Translations under genes and position numbers: made by a program | Part shown: in pieces, positions 6,051 through 6,531 of the stretch | Layout of the letters: each line of letters opens with the position of its first letter | How positions within the stretch are numbered: position 1 is the stretch's first letter | The notes under the pieces: generated by a model | What the model was told of the DNA's origin: nothing | What the model saw: the letters and a program-made list of their open reading frames with translations, nothing else | The model's database searches: none | NCBI GenBank assembly: GCA_005879205.1 | Contig: VBLD01000021.1 | Coordinates: forward strand, 1 to 6,531 | Reading direction: 5' to 3' | Length of the DNA stretch: 6,531 nucleotides | Source of the DNA: Deltaproteobacteria bacterium | GTDB taxonomy: Bacteria > Desulfobacterota > Binatia > DP-6

Positions 6051-6531
6051 GTGTCGCTCAAGGACAGGGCCGCAATCGTCGGCATCGGCCAGCTGCCGTT
6101 CTCGAAGAACATCGGCCGGCCGGAGGAGGTGACCGCGCTCGACGCCGCCAAGCTGGCGCTCGAGGACGCGGGCCTCGCGCCGTCGGACATCGACGGCATG
6201 ACGAAGTGGAGCATCCAGCCGACTTCGGAGAACGTCATCGCGCGCAACCTCGGCGTGCCAAACCTCCGCTTCTTCGGCGAAGTGGGCTACGGCGGGGGCG
6301 GGGGCTGCGGGGTGGTCGGCCACGCCGCGGCGGCGATCGCCGCCGGCATGGCGCGCTGCGTGCTGATCTACCGCTCGCGCAACCGCGGGTCGGGCGGCCG
6401 GCCCTGGGCGGGGACGTCGCGCGAGCGGGACAACATCGCCGCCGAGACCAACGAGACGGCGCTCTTCTCGCCCTACGGCTTCGTGCGGCCCGTCGACCAG
6501 GTGGCGATGTTCGCCCGCCGCTTCCTGCACG
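6051..6531 (+). CDS. thiolase-fold lipid-transfer protein (SCP-x/Ltp2-like), N-terminal part, cut by window edge
   Basis: The first 160 residues are visible and the gene runs off the right edge. It begins with a GTG (VSLKDRAAIVGIGQLPFSK), which fits the start of thiolase-like lipid-transfer proteins. AALDAAKLALEDAGL-type sequence (about 29-42), SDIDGMT (45-51), the FFGEVGYGGGGGCGVVGHAA block (74-93) and AAIAAGMARCVLIYRSRN (94-111) follow the thiolase N-terminal half. The family includes SCP-x thiolases, which cleave beta-ketoacyl-CoA, and Ltp2-type retro-aldolases of steroid side-chain degradation, which act with a DUF35 (OB-fold) partner. Counting back from the AAG motif at 97-99, the usual nucleophilic Cys position falls on a Gly (about 82), and Cys86 lies four residues late. 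This favours an Ltp2-like non-thiolase, but the count was made by eye. Methionine 50 is the next possible ATG start and is clearly internal. Its position just behind the monooxygenase suggests a shared catabolic pathway. The catalytic C-terminal half is not in the window. Confidence 0.85.
   Translation, partial: MSLKDRAAIVGIGQLPFSKNIGRPEEVTALDAAKLALEDAGLAPSDIDGMTKWSIQPTSENVIARNLGVPNLRFFGEVGYGGGGGCGVVGHAAAAIAAGMARCVLIYRSRNRGSGGRPWAGTSRERDNIAAETNETALFSPYGFVRPVDQVAMFARRFLH

Overview
The window is very GC-rich and tightly packed, with five protein-coding genes and almost no intergenic space. The GC-rich codon use, two luciferase-like flavin/F420-type oxidoreductases from different branches, and a thiolase-like protein of the lipid-transfer (SCP-x/Ltp) group point to a high-GC soil or groundwater bacterium. 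Candidates are an uncultured deltaproteobacterial or Binatota-like lineage, a myxobacterium or an actinobacterium. I infer this from gene content and composition; no phylogenetic marker is present. I see no tRNA, rRNA, CRISPR, insertion sequence, integrase or long repeat.

Layout: (1) 99-1436, minus strand, a DUF445 (YjiN-type) membrane protein with a good ribosome-binding site. (2) 1489-2301, plus strand, divergent from it across 52 bp, a short F420-type luciferase-like oxidoreductase. (3) 2312-4774, minus strand, convergent with gene 2 across 10 bp, an 820-residue exported protein whose C-terminal half carries the ordered active-site motifs of family GH15 glucoamylases. (4) 4855-6039, plus strand, divergent from the GH15 gene across 80 bp, a second and longer luciferase-like monooxygenase of the limonene 1,2-monooxygenase (LimB-like) type. 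(5) 6051 to the window edge, plus strand, 11 bp behind gene 4, the first 160 residues of a thiolase-fold lipid-transfer (SCP-x/Ltp2-like) protein. The first 98 bases hold no complete gene, but a strong Shine-Dalgarno and ATG at the left edge on the minus strand may begin another one.

Genes 4 and 5 look like the start of an operon for oxidative breakdown of a hydrophobic substrate (terpenoid, steroid side chain or similar): a flavin monooxygenase, then a CoA-thioester-handling thiolase or aldolase-like enzyme. The exported GH15-like enzyme would act outside the cytoplasm on an alpha-glucan or alpha-glucoside and has no evident pathway partner here. The DUF445 protein and the short oxidoreductase look like independent single genes. 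I see no clear new multi-gene system. The part most worth follow-up is the cysteine-rich exported GH15-like protein, followed by the monooxygenase/Ltp-like pair, which continues beyond the right edge.
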